Assembly (NCBI GenBank): GCA_015179025.1
Contig: WHUX01000522.1
Coordinates: 1-21,159, forward strand
Reading direction: 5' to 3'
Length of the DNA stretch: 21,159 nt
DNA from: Terfezia claveryi
Lineage: Eukaryota > Ascomycota > Pezizomycetes > Pezizales > Pezizaceae
In this document: in pieces, positions 1-8,852 of the stretch
How the letters are laid out: each line of letters opens with the position of its first letter
Position numbering within the stretch: position 1 is the first letter of the stretch
Made by a program: the position numbers and the translations under genes
The notes under the pieces: generated by a model
Told to the model about the DNA's origin: nothing
The model's database searches: none
Seen by the model: the letters and a program-made list of their open reading frames with translations, nothing else

Positions 1-196
1 TACAATGTGTACAATAGATATGGTGGCGTGATGGCTCATCTGGAATAGACTTCCGGATTAATAGCTTTCGTATGTAGAGATAGTTGTTAAATCGACGAAA
101 ACCAGCGCCTGATACCATATAACCATCCTGCAGTTCCTGGTATCGGCCGGCAAGGGAAGAAATATATTCTTGAACTGCAGGTAGGGGTTGAGTCAT
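1..196 (-). CDS. 5' end of a protein of unknown family, possibly a hAT-type transposase, cut by the left window edge
   Basis: On the minus strand an ATG at 196-194 opens 65 codons without a stop, running off the left edge. The product starts MTQPLPAVQEYISSL and ends in a Cys-x-x-Cys pair (YCTHC). It has a helical, aromatic/basic middle (FRRFNNYLYIRKLLIRK) and no signal peptide. The frame points away from a hAT-like terminus at 361-373, with a 177-bp leader between them, which is the layout expected of a DNA transposon whose transposase is read inward from its end. The closing Cys pair could start a zinc finger, as BED fingers do near the N-terminus of hAT transposases, but the visible part carries no diagnostic motif. 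The open frame is seen; the family is inference. It could instead be an ordinary host gene. Confidence 0.5.
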   Translation of the reverse strand, partial: MTQPLPAVQEYISSLAGRYQELQDGYMVSGAGFRRFNNYLYIRKLLIRKSIPDEPSRHHIYCTHC

Positions 197-299
197 TCTG
201 GCTGAATTCGAGTGAGAGCAGAAAAAAGAATAGAGGTAAAGGTGGTGGGGAATGCAATGTATTTTGAAGATTTGGACACCCTGGCTACCTTTAGTATTT

Positions 300-373
300 C
301 GCGGTTGCAATGACGGCTCGGGCTCGTGGCTCGAGCCGAAGTCTCGAGCTGGCTCGTCTCATGCCCAGGCCTA
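300..373 (-). mobile_element. Putative hAT-like transposon terminus with GGCTCG subterminal repeats
   Basis: Read on the minus strand from 373, the sequence begins TAGGCCTGGGCATG, close to the TAGGG-TGGGCA style ends of many hAT elements. Immediately inside lie four copies of GGCTCG (315, 321, 328, 351) and one inverted copy (332-337), resembling hAT subterminal repeats. The Ty3 RNase H homology starts directly outside it. The other end and the 8-bp target duplication (the right copy would be 374-381) are outside the window, so this is a pattern match only. Confidence 0.4.
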
Positions 374-2384
374 AATCTACCTTCCAGAACCTTAAGGAAG
401 CTTTCTACTTAGCACTAATCCTGGCCTATTTCAATCTCAAATAGGAGTATGTCATCGAAACCAATGCCTTTGACTATATCTCTGCAGGAATCCTGTCCAT
501 GAACCATGATAATGGCATCCTCCACCCAGTAGCATACTTCTCAAAAAAGCACTCCCCAGTGGAGTATAATTTTGAAATCTATGATAAGGAGTTAATGGCC
601 ATTGTGCAAGCATTCAAGGAGTGGAGGCCATACCTGGAGTCAGCTAAGGGAATTATCGAGGTACTGTCTGATCATAAGAACCTTGAGTATTTCACTACTA
701 CTAAGCTACTTTACTAGTGGCAGGCTAAGTAGTCGGAGTTTCTATCCTAGTTAACTTCAAGATCAAATACTAGCCAGAAAAGGCTGGTAGGAAATTAGAT
801 GCTTTGACTAGGAGATCAGGAGACCTCCCTAAATAGGGAAATAAAAGACTAAAGTGCCAGAATCAGGTGGTATTGAAGCTGGAAAATCTCGATTTAGCAG
901 CAAATACTATTGCTAATCCTGATGTGGACCTTAAGCAATAGGTAGAACAGGCCTATAAGGAGGACCTCCTAGTTAAGGATATAATCACTGTAGTGGAATC
1001 TGGACAGCGTCGCTATACCAAGATTTTCCTGGCCGAGTGTATAACTCAGGATAGCCTTCTCTACTACCTAGACTGCCTCTATGTACCTACAGATGATAAC
1101 CTATACCTGCGATTGATCAATGAACACCATGACACACTGGCAGTGGGTCACCCTGAAGTGGCTAAGATGTTAGAGTTGCTATCCAGGCTAGATATGTGGA
1201 TTGACTAATGGAAGGAAGTAGAGCAGTACATATGGAATTGCCATGTCTGCAAGCGTACCAAACCCACCTACCATGCTCCTTATGATACCCTGAAGCCCCT
1301 AGATGTGCCAGAACAACCCTGGCAACACCTGACTATGGACTTCGTTACCGGATTGCTGGAAGACTTGGGATTCAATACCATCTTGATGGTAGTGGATCGG
1401 TTAATAAAAATAAGGCATGTGATACCCTGTCGAGACACCTGCTCGGCCCCTAAATTGGCATCCCTCTACCTAGATAATGTCTTCCATTACCATGGCCTTC
1501 CAGTGTCGATTGTCTCAAACTGTGGCCCTCAGTTTGTTGCCAACTTCTAGAAAACATTCTGTGAGCTGTTGGATATTGAAGTATATCTGTCTACGGTATA
1601 CCACCCTCAAACTGATAGCTAGTTAGAATATATGTATGCCATCATGGAGCAATATCTGAGAGTGTACATCAATTACTAGCAGAATAACTAGATTTTATTG
1701 CTGGCCACTTGCAAATTCTCTGCCAACAACCACTTCTCTGAGACCTTGAAGACCTCCCCATTCCTAGCCAATTATAGCTGGCACTTTCGGTTCATAGACT
1801 CCCTGGCACCTCTACACAAGGCTAGGGAGAATACTCCAGCTAAGGAGTTCACCATGCAGATTTCTGAACTTCACTCTAACATAAAAGCCAAGCTGGGATA
1901 CATGCAAGTTAGGCAAGCCGAATATGCTAATGAATCATAGTTGCCAGCCCCCAAGTATTAGCCAGGAGATAAGGTGTGGCTCTCCAGCCGGCACTTCCGG
2001 ATAGAACGGCCATCTCGCAAGCTCGACTACAGGTTCCTGAGTCCATTTGAGGTGGTGGCCATTATTGGCACTCATGCCTATCAATTGAGGTTCCTCAAGG
2101 ACATTAAATGCCACCCAGTTGTATATGTATCGGAAATTGAGCCAGCAGCAGATGATCTCCTCCCAGGACAGAAACACCCTCCTCCCCCTCCAGTAGTGAT
2201 CGAGAGTGAAGAGGAGTAGAAGGTTGAAGAGGTATTAGACTCGAGGAAGAGGTATGGTCATCAGTAATACAAGGTTAAATAGTTAGGGGATGTAGAGGCT
2301 ATCTGGCAACCTGATGAGGACCTGGAGAATGCTCAGGATCTGGTTACCCTATTCCATTAACAATACTTGAGTAAGCCTTATCCG
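370..2384 (+). pseudogene. pol: Ty3/gypsy chromovirus pol relic (RNase H, integrase, chromodomain)
   Basis: A decayed retrotransposon polyprotein, truncated at its left end so that gag, protease and most of reverse transcriptase are absent. Domains in order: the RT/RNase H linker and RNase H (370-750; [15 protein letters not shown], then [16 protein letters not shown]), the integrase HHCC finger (about 1120-1270; HH and CHVC retained), the integrase core (1305-1800; TMDF, then SNCGPQF where the usual catalytic Asp of SD-x-GPQF is Asn, then the Glu region near 1623), the integrase C-terminus (1965-2150) and a chromodomain (2220-2360; KVEEVLDSRKR, with the WEP motif as WQP). The frame is 1 up to 750 and 0 from 753, so there is one indel. 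In-frame stops are 15 TAG and 3 TAA, with no TGA. Several fall where the family has conserved Gln or Trp. It cannot make a functional product. Confidence 0.95.
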
Positions 2385-2982
2385 TGTCATAACTGTGTTC
2401 TTAGTCTTGATTTGACACTCGAACAGGCTTGTTCGGGTGTTGTCGATGGGTATAACAACCGTGTGTTCAGTTGTCATCACCTGCGTTCGTAGATAATGGG
2501 TTATTATCATTGTTGTCTTTGTTATCACCTACGATCGTAGGTGATGGGTTATTGTTATCATTACCTTGCTTGGCTTCTGACATAGGGAAGCTTATTTCCC
2601 CCATTGCCCTGACCGAGTTAAGTATATATAGAGCCTGTCCCTCGTACTGTCATTGGATCCCCATCCAATGTCTTGTATATCCAATACAGGGCCTTGTTTC
2701 TCTCCATGTTGGTGTATCTCCCTTGTGCACCCCCTTGCCTCGCCTCGACTCTGCAGCCCTGTTGCCCACCCTACGAACCTCCTGTCCTTGCCTTGCCTTG
2801 CCTTGTCTCTGCAGCCCTGCTGCCTCCTACTACTTCCATGTGCCTCTCTCGCCCTCGCCCTTGCCCTTGTCCTAGCCTTTCCCCTAGTCATATATGTAGC
2901 ATTCCTACATGTATGTTACTCTAGCCTTGCCCTTGCCCCAGCGTACCTCTTGGTCGCCTTGTCCCTAGAGCCGTCGTTATAG
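2385..2982 (+). repeat. LTR-like unit 1, directly after pol
   Basis: Starts TGTCATAACTGTG, matching the TGTCACAACCG start of unit 2 (3140), and stays alignable to it up to the shared GTTATAG/ATTATAG at its end. It holds an imperfect hairpin (ACACTCGAACA / TGTTCGGGTGT), a 48-bp tandem repeat (2473 and 2521), a TATA-like TATATATA (2623-2630) and CT-rich leader-like sequence. Apparent open frames inside it are shadows of low-complexity CT-rich DNA. No polypurine tract precedes it; it follows the chromodomain end directly. Confidence 0.75.
2524..2545. repeat. 22-bp perfect palindrome inside LTR-like unit 1
   Basis: ATCACCTACGA is followed immediately by its exact reverse complement, with no loop. 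The related copy one 48-bp period upstream (from 2473) has a degenerate version, so the palindrome is specific to the second repeat. It could be a protein-binding site or simply a cruciform-prone sequence. Confidence 0.8.
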
Positions 2983-3139
2983 TCTGGCCGAATGATGTTT
3001 TGTCTTTCTTGTCTTTGTTGTACTTGTCAGTTTGGAGTTGGGGTTCTTGTTCTTACTTTTGTTGTTTCCTGTATTGATTTTGCTGGTTATTGTGCCTAGG
3101 CCTCCTAGTCGCTAGAGCTCCAGCCTAAAGGGGGGATAG
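2983..3139 (+). other. Retrotransposon 3' untranslated segment with polypurine tract
   Basis: T-rich untranslated sequence ending in AAAGGGGGGA (3127-3136) and then TAG, immediately before the TGTCACAACC start of unit 2. A polypurine tract next to the 3' LTR is the plus-strand priming site in Ty3-type elements, so the true 3' LTR most likely starts at 3140. Confidence 0.75.
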
Positions 3140-3769
3140 TGTCACAACCGTATTCTTAGTCTTGATTTGACACTCAAACAGGCTTGTTCGGGTGTCATAC
3201 TGTTTCAACACTCGAACAGGCTTGTTCGGGTGTTGTCGATGGGTGATTGTTATCTTAGCTTCCTAGATAGAAATCTTAGGAAGCTTATTTCTTCCACGGC
3301 CTTAGCCTGGAATCATGTATATATATCCTCATTTCTCTGCCCTCTTGTTGGATCCCCATCCAACATCTTGTATACCCAATACAGGACCTTTCTTCTCCCA
3401 GTACTTGTGCACCTCCCTTGTGTACATCCTTATCTCATACAAACAACTCTGCAGTATAGCTACCTCCTTTCGACACATGCGGTAACCACTTCTGCGTGTC
3501 TCTTATCCCTGCCTCTTACTCCCAGCCCTTGCTCCATCCCAGCCTTCCTCTGATCACATACGTAGTATTCCTACATGTGTCTTGCCCTAGCCCCTGCCTT
3601 CTAAATATCCTGCCCCCTATGACATTGTCCGTAACATCCATAACAGGTGTCCATAATAAGCCTAGTTTTCTTAGTCACATACGTAGCACTCCTACGTGTA
3701 TCTCACCTTATTCCTGTCCCCGCCCTAGAGTACCTCTTGGTCACCTTATCTCTAGAGCCATCATTATAG
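3140..3769 (+). repeat. LTR-like unit 2, the probable 3' LTR
   Basis: Begins TGTCACAACCG directly after the polypurine tract. It carries two copies of the TTGTTCGGGTGT hairpin (near 3170 and 3208), where unit 1 has one. TATATATAT (3318-3326) probably is the LTR core promoter. A TCACATACGTAG...CCTACATGTGT inverted repeat occurs twice (3554 and 3675), so an internal piece of roughly 120 bp is duplicated relative to unit 1. The right end is not certain, because no clear CA terminus or target duplication was found. Confidence 0.75.
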
Positions 3770-4504
3770 ATACCATTCTATTTGTTAGGGGGTGTACTAT
3801 GGCTGGGGAAATGCTAAGGAGACAGGTGTATATGTATGTCTTAGATAGTATATACTATACGGTGGCTGTATACTACTAAGCTTGCAAGATTAGCTCTTGC
3901 CCATATAACTTTCACTAAATTACTACATTTGGTAATCACATTCCTGGAAGACCAACTCATGATCTGGCCTGGAGGAATTCTATTTGTACATTCCTGGGCA
4001 GGCCAAAACAAAACCAAATTATAATTAGTATGTATTATTAAACTTAGGTACTAACTAGTAAATATCATACAAATCTTCTAGTTGTCTCTAGTTGAAATAA
4101 GAGCTTTAAATATTCAACTCCAAGCACTTGATTTGTCCATCTTTTTTGTGAGAAAAAAAAAAAAACCCTATATCTTTATCTGCCGGACTGAAATACTTAT
4201 ATCATTATAATGGCTGTGCTTTGCCTTTATCAATCAACGTAGGAGGTTGTAGTGTCCATTTGGAAATGGAGGACTGGACATGTGGGGGAGACATGGAACG
4301 TTGGGACGAGATCTGGAGTGGTGTAGAGCGGTCTATATTTTCTTAAATTCTTAATTCTGAACTCTTTTTCGACGGAGGGGGAGCAATGGGGACAATTATG
4401 TATTTAGTAGCTGGCGCGGCTCAGAGGTTGGAGAACCCAACTGGGCCACTGGCGCGCCTCCGTAGCACAAATACGAGTACTGAATTACCAACATCTGCTA
4501 ATAG
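3770..4504. other. No gene seen; AT-rich sequence with simple repeats
   Basis: AT-rich, stop-dense sequence. It holds a 14-bp perfect palindrome, ATAGTATATACTAT (3845-3858), a run of 13 A (4153-4165) preceded by T6, and short GC-rich inverted repeats near 4410-4460 (GTTGG/CCAAC). The open frame at 4386-4595 has no coding features. Confidence 0.6.
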
Positions 4505-5161
4505 CTATAACTCTAAATTGCTATCCTTCATTAGGGGTGGACTTTCCCTGCCATATACACAAATAACCTTAACTATTGCAAACTTTCCTATTTGAATGCC
4601 CTTCTCATCCAAAGTTATATTTTCATGGCGGAATAATGTATTGCAGTTGATGGGCCCCACGATAGTAAATGCATGCTTGAGAATTTTGGGATCAGATTTC
4701 ACAATTCGCTGCTCTTTAATTTGTATACTAAACTTCGATACAAGGTGTGTTATCGATTTAAGAACCGTGATATCCAAGATTTTACCTTAAGCAAGTGGTG
4801 GCTTAGTTTCCAACCTCTTCCGCTCATTTAGTATCTTCATTGCCATAGGTACACCACACCCACTCTTAAAGGACATCCACGCCAATCCATTATCTTCAAT
4901 TTCCTTCACTATCTTCTTCTCTTCTGGTGGCCTAATATCTAATCCAACTAGTATGAATTTTACCTTTGCTGTAGCCCTAGTAATCGCCCTTTACCGTTGA
5001 ATATCCCAGCCGCTACACTTGTAATGTACAGTACTCTCACATTGCTTTACCAACCTCACACATATTTCTGGGCGATCATCCCAAATCATCATATGGGCGC
5101 TAATAGTAGGTTTTGTGTGGACAGGATATATATCATGATTGTGGTTATGAAAATAATTCAT
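4505..5161 (-). pseudogene. Decayed open frame of unknown family
   Basis: On the minus strand one frame runs from an ATG at 5161 to a TAG at 4507-4505, about 218 codons, broken only by two TAA codons (first bases 4993 and 4789). Both segments read like a globular protein: FILVGLDIRPPEEKK and GVPMAMKILNERKRLETK before the second stop, SDPKILKHAFTIVGP and ENITLDEKGIQIGKF after it. Both stops could derive from CAA by C-to-T change, as in the retrotransposon. I do not recognise the family; a transposon-encoded or domesticated protein is possible. A second minus-strand frame just upstream (5426-5229) contains IVYDTDRIQWG, faintly like fungal Hsp70-type ATPases, but it is in another frame and the link is unproven. 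Confidence 0.45.
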
Positions 5162-5429
5162 AACATCTCAAAGCCACAAAAAATTCATTGAAATAACGTA
5201 AATAAGAGAAAAAACTTCCACCTGATATTTAAGGCTCCCCATAAATCCATAATCCATAACCTTCGTTTCCCCATTGGATTCTATCAGTATCATAAACAAT
5301 CCCTGTTGTAGCCGTTTCAGATGTCATTTCCCTTCTCAAGCAGCCCAGTGATGAAAATGACGACTGGTTAGAAGCGCTATTTGGAGCTGTGGCCTTAACA
5401 AAATACGTATTAACTTCGTCAGCCACAGC

Positions 5430-6512
5430 TTATCCTAACATTGGGCGGTTGTACAATCATAACGGGCTACTCACCAACGTCTTTTATTGAAGGAACACTA
5501 GGATTGGGGTCCCATAATGAACGTCACCCCTCTACGAAAGGCACTAGTCTTCGGCTGAGCTGTGCAGGTTATGCTTGGAGTCCCATATATAATAGGTTAC
5601 CATTCTCGTCGAGATACAAGTCTTCGGACCTGAGAAGGGTTATGATTCCGTACTGCGATGGCCTCATCTTTTAAATCCCAAAAGTCGTTTTCATTCTCTC
5701 TTGATATATCGTGGGAATCACCGCTGTTCCACCCCCCATGATAACGATGTAAGTTCCATGAACATAGGAGGTAGGCTGAAGGTCTCTAGGCCGAGGGTCT
5801 GAGCCTTCAGTTGGGACCACTTCGTGCATTGTACCACAGGGTCATGTGGTTCATCATGAGCCACTGATAGTGTGATTATTATGTGATATCACACACGCCT
5901 TCTGTAGAAATGTGAACAACCCCGTAGATTCAAAATATTTCCCGGAATTGTGACAAACAGGCGGCAGTTGCGAGCAGGTGGTCCATTGGATTGGGGCTCT
6001 GCCCGCGAGGTGCCTGGGTACAGTCGCCCGGAGAACCAGTATTGAGAAAGGGGGTAAGTATGGGAATACATTCAATGGTTTCAATACCAGACGTCCAGGC
6101 CGCACTTCGTCACATGTGATTGTAATGCAATGAATCCGGGCATCACCTGCGTTTCCTATAGCACTGTAGATTGGCAATCTATACACAGACCCGCAGCCTT
6201 GCCCGTATCGTTCGTTGTCATGCGTCAGTTCATTTCAGCGAGTTAGTGTGCAAGGTCAGCAGAGTGGCGAGGGGTAGTGCAACCAGACTAAGCAGAGTGA
6301 TTGATCACTTGGTATAGTTGAAAGCCGAATAACTTCATTTAGTCAGGTTACTTCATTAACAGCGCTGACTATCCCAAATTGTAGTCTGGTTGGGACCTCT
6401 GAAGCCCAAATTGTACTCTAGTTGTCCAAATGGCAGAACGGGACTAAAATGGCATGTCCTGGTCTCCAAGCTCCTTGATCTACATTGGGCATGGCTATGA
6501 ACAACTTGGCTG
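5430..6512. other. No convincing gene; short repeats
   Basis: Several overlapping minus-strand open frames (for example 6186-5854 and 6071-5889) exist without splice or domain support. A 34-codon minus-strand ORF (5666-5569) contains YLDENGNLLYMG but has no context. A direct repeat CCCAAATTGTA-TCT-GTTG lies at 6373 and 6405 (period 32). The stretch is best treated as intergenic. Confidence 0.45.
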
Positions 6513-6820
6513 CTGATACACACTCGGACTGATAGATAACTGGAGTGGGACTGATAGAGAACTGGAGTGCAGGTGATAATATCAAGTTCCTGATAGGATA
6601 GACTGTGGGTATCCCATGATATCCAACCAGAATACCCACGATAATAAACAACAGACCACAGCAACCAGACTAATATAAGACCACTGATACACACTCACTT
6701 GGGACCGATAGAGAACTGGAGTGCAAGTGATGATATCAAGTTCCTGATAGACTGCGGGGTATCCTATGAAAATAAACAACAGACCACACCATGCTGATAA
6801 GGTGGATAAGTATATATAAG
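6513..6820 (+). repeat. Imperfect tandem duplication of a promoter-like region
   Basis: Copy A (6513-6682) and copy B (6684-6820) share CTGATACACACTC, then GATAGAGAACTGGAGTGCA, then ATATCAAGTTCCTGATAG, then AATAAACAACAGACCACA, in the same order with indels. Copy A ends in TAATATAAGACC and copy B in TATATATAAGACT, so only copy B has a good TATA box. Copy A has an extra inverted repeat, GTGGGTAT/ATACCCAC (6605-6640). Inside copy A the unit GATAGA-AACTGGAGTG is itself repeated. Confidence 0.75.
6811..6820 (+). promoter_or_regulatory. TATA box of the CxCxxC gene
   Basis: TATATATAAG lies 117 bp before the ATG at 6937. This fits a core promoter with a leader of roughly 90 bases. It is the end of the second copy of the duplicated upstream region. 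Confidence 0.55.
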
Positions 6821-6936
6821 ACTGCCGATGCTGATTGAAGAATGTCCTCCCAGACAGGTTCCTCACTTCGACAAAACACTTTGACGAAGCCTGCCTCTCA
6901 TTCAGCTCAGCTTATACCAGAATTACAGACATCGGC

Positions 6937-7710
6937 ATGTCTCAACCACCAGACAATTCGGCAAAGTCAAAGCATCACAGCATGTTCCATCGACTCAAAC
7001 ACCACTTGCGGAAGAACAAATCAGGAAAGGGAAAGGGCCGTGCTGAAGACCATCCAGCACCAGAGCCAGAGGAAGGTGATGCGTTCCCTTTGAGTCACAT
7101 TTCTGCTGCTACAAATCAACAAGGGCCCCACCATGAGCACAACTGCCAGTGCGAGGTCTGCCGTGCTATTGTAGAAGAGGATTCTGACCCCTCCTTGATG
7201 GCCTACATTCAAGCTGCTGCGAGTGGAGAAGCAGTGCCTGATGTGGACTGCGATTGTGCAGTCTGCGCAACCCACAGAAAGAATCACCCACAATCCATTG
7301 AGGACGCATATTTTTCTGCCACGAGACATTCAGGGCCAATCAAGCAAGCCTATTTTTCCCTTCCGATGGATGCAGAGACAATGCGTGCTAGGCAATATAA
7401 CACTACCATAAGCGGCCACGCTCTTCCAGGCACGCTGGTCAACAATCCCGATACCCGTAGCCCACAGCCACCAACAGGGCATGAGGAAGTATACCCTCAG
7501 ATCACGATCCCAAATCTTCACGACACTGGGCCGAGTCACCTTCCGTCGATAACCATAACGAGGACCAACGTCCCCCAAGCTCCAGTTGTAGCGGATCCGT
7601 ATCTCAACCGACAATCGATTAACGCCCCACCAATCCCCGATCACCTTCTGAGGAGTCTTGCCTCGAGAGAATGTCGTCACGGAAATGGAGGAGCAGGTCA
7701 TCCGCATTGA
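6937..7710 (+). CDS. Orphan protein with two CxCxxC motifs (257 aa)
   Basis: The frame is open from 6835, but the first ATG is at 6937, about 120 bp after a TATA box, so that start is chosen. The N-terminus is basic and His/Lys-rich (residues 10-35, possible nuclear signal). Two matching clusters follow, NCQCEVCR (C70, C72, C75) and DCDCAVCA (C105, C107, C110), about 35 residues apart and each followed by a helical acidic stretch. Six such cysteines could bind one or two metal ions. Residues 160-257 are Pro/Thr-rich and look disordered. No signal peptide, membrane segment or known domain is visible. The last 15 codons are doubtful: two other frames are also open over 7650-7740, one of them giving a heptad-like tail (ENVVTEMEEQVIRIDEQV). 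A missed intron or an indel near 7655 is therefore possible. I do not recognise the family. Confidence 0.7.
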   Translation: MSQPPDNSAKSKHHSMFHRLKHHLRKNKSGKGKGRAEDHPAPEPEEGDAFPLSHISAATNQQGPHHEHNCQCEVCRAIVEEDSDPSLMAYIQAAASGEAVPDVDCDCAVCATHRKNHPQSIEDAYFSATRHSGPIKQAYFSLPMDAETMRARQYNTTISGHALPGTLVNNPDTRSPQPPTGHEEVYPQITIPNLHDTGPSHLPSITITRTNVPQAPVVADPYLNRQSINAPPIPDHLLRSLASRECRHGNGGAGHPH

Positions 7711-8062
7711 TGAGCAGGTTCAATGTCTGCGCAGTCGGTTTGGATAGGTAGCCTGGGCAGGGAGGATCCGGCATACTGCACGCTCTCGATCAACTCACGG
7801 AAAAATGCGCAGAAAACGAACTTGCAAGCACCTCTGTAATATTTCCCTTTTCTCCATCCTGTATTACCTAATGTTTTGAGGGGAGGTTTACTTCTTGTGA
7901 GGTGTTTTGTCATGTTTTGAGACATATCTTTTCATTTGTTTGGGGAATTTTTCTTTCTACTTCAATTCATAGTTCAGGGACATCAAAGGTTTTGTTAATC
8001 AAATTTACTCCACTCGGCAAACTCTTCTTCAGTGCTATTAATCTCTGGTGCTTCTCCCAACT
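7711..8062. other. Intergenic, no gene seen
   Basis: Convergent 3' ends of the CxCxxC gene (plus) and the helical/hydrophobic gene (minus) meet here. The minus-strand open frame at 7925-7698 has no coding support. Confidence 0.5.
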
Positions 8063-8478
8063 TCAGTGAGCTTTCTTGGTTAGATACCCTCTTTGACATG
8101 CCTGCAACGATGCTGTGACACTAGGTATCGAAATCGCCCCACTGGCCAACATCATGAGAGCCACCATCACTGGGGTGTAACTACCGATCGAAGGACAAAA
8201 GGCTTCATAGTTATGCCAAGGCCATTGCCATTAAAATCACAGTATGTACATGATAGCCTGTGCCCTTCTTCTCCCATCTCTCCAATAGCTAGCCTTGTAC
8301 CCAGGTTAATATTTTTGTAGCGTTCGTGATCATGTGTTGAGATCTCCTCTGCTTTGATATTGAGCTCCCACATCCGGTTTGTTAAAGCAGTAATGGAATC
8401 CCTAATGGATGCTGTTTCTTGGAGAGCCGCAGTACTCAGAGAAGCCTGAACAAGTTTCAATGCATGGTTGACTTCGGT
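8063..8478 (-). CDS. Two 3' exons of a helical protein with a hydrophobic tail, unknown family
   Basis: Minus-strand model: exon 8478-8250, intron 8249-8170 (80 bp; donor GTACAT, acceptor ACACCCCAG, branch-like CATAAC), exon 8169-8063 ending in TGA. The phases agree: one base left by the first exon plus TG from the second make a Leu codon. The first exon gives an amphipathic helix region (ALKLVQASLSTAALQE, then SIRDSITALTNRM), then DHERYKNINLGTRLAIGE. The second gives a hydrophobic stretch (MVALMMLASGAISI) that could span a membrane, and a basic end (YLTKKAH). The acceptor TTACCAG at 8479 suggests that further 5' exons exist; I could not place the start. Reading through the intron instead gives a 97-residue frame (8460-8167). 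The function is unknown. Confidence 0.5.
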
Positions 8479-8852
8479 CTGGTAATTATTGGGTGTTGCT
8501 CGGAGTCGTCAACTTGCTTTCCCGAGCTCCTATACATACTAGATCTGAGCTATGTATGTGGTTACAGGCCCCTTCATCTCGCCCCCTAACAAAAAAACCC
8601 GTCAGCAGCTTTCCATTCACTTTCATCAAGTATAGAGTTAAAAAAGATGAGAGGTCACAAGTTCGACTGTATTTTATATATGAAGATGATGGCATGCACT
8701 TCATATTATCACCTCCTCAACCTGCACCCAGTCTAGTTGCGTGGAAGTGAAATGGTACTTGATTCCAATACCTAGCTAGTATGTAGCTTTTCATCTCATG
8801 TTGTCCATATTTTACCATAAGCTCTCAGATTCCTATACATACAGTACCAGCC

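Noticed and set aside
370..2384. TAG as a reassigned sense codon
   Set aside because: TAG is common in frame, but it replaces both Gln and Trp positions in a dead element, and several apparently intact frames end in TAG. CpA-to-TpA mutation explains it better.
2471..2982. Several long overlapping open frames on both strands in LTR-like unit 1
   Set aside because: They come from CT-rich low-complexity LTR sequence (repeats of CCTTGC and CCTCG), overlap in several frames and have no homologue pattern.
3167..3879. Open frames in and after LTR-like unit 2
   Set aside because: Same CT-rich LTR composition; they overlap the repeat unit aligned to unit 1.
5229..5426. 65-residue minus-strand frame with IVYDTDRIQWG, faintly Hsp70-like
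   Set aside because: Too short, in a different frame from the neighbouring decayed gene, and lacks the ATP-binding glycine motifs; kept only as a remark.
5854..6186. 110-residue minus-strand frame starting at GTG
   Set aside because: No ATG at its start, overlapped by another open frame, and no recognisable motif.
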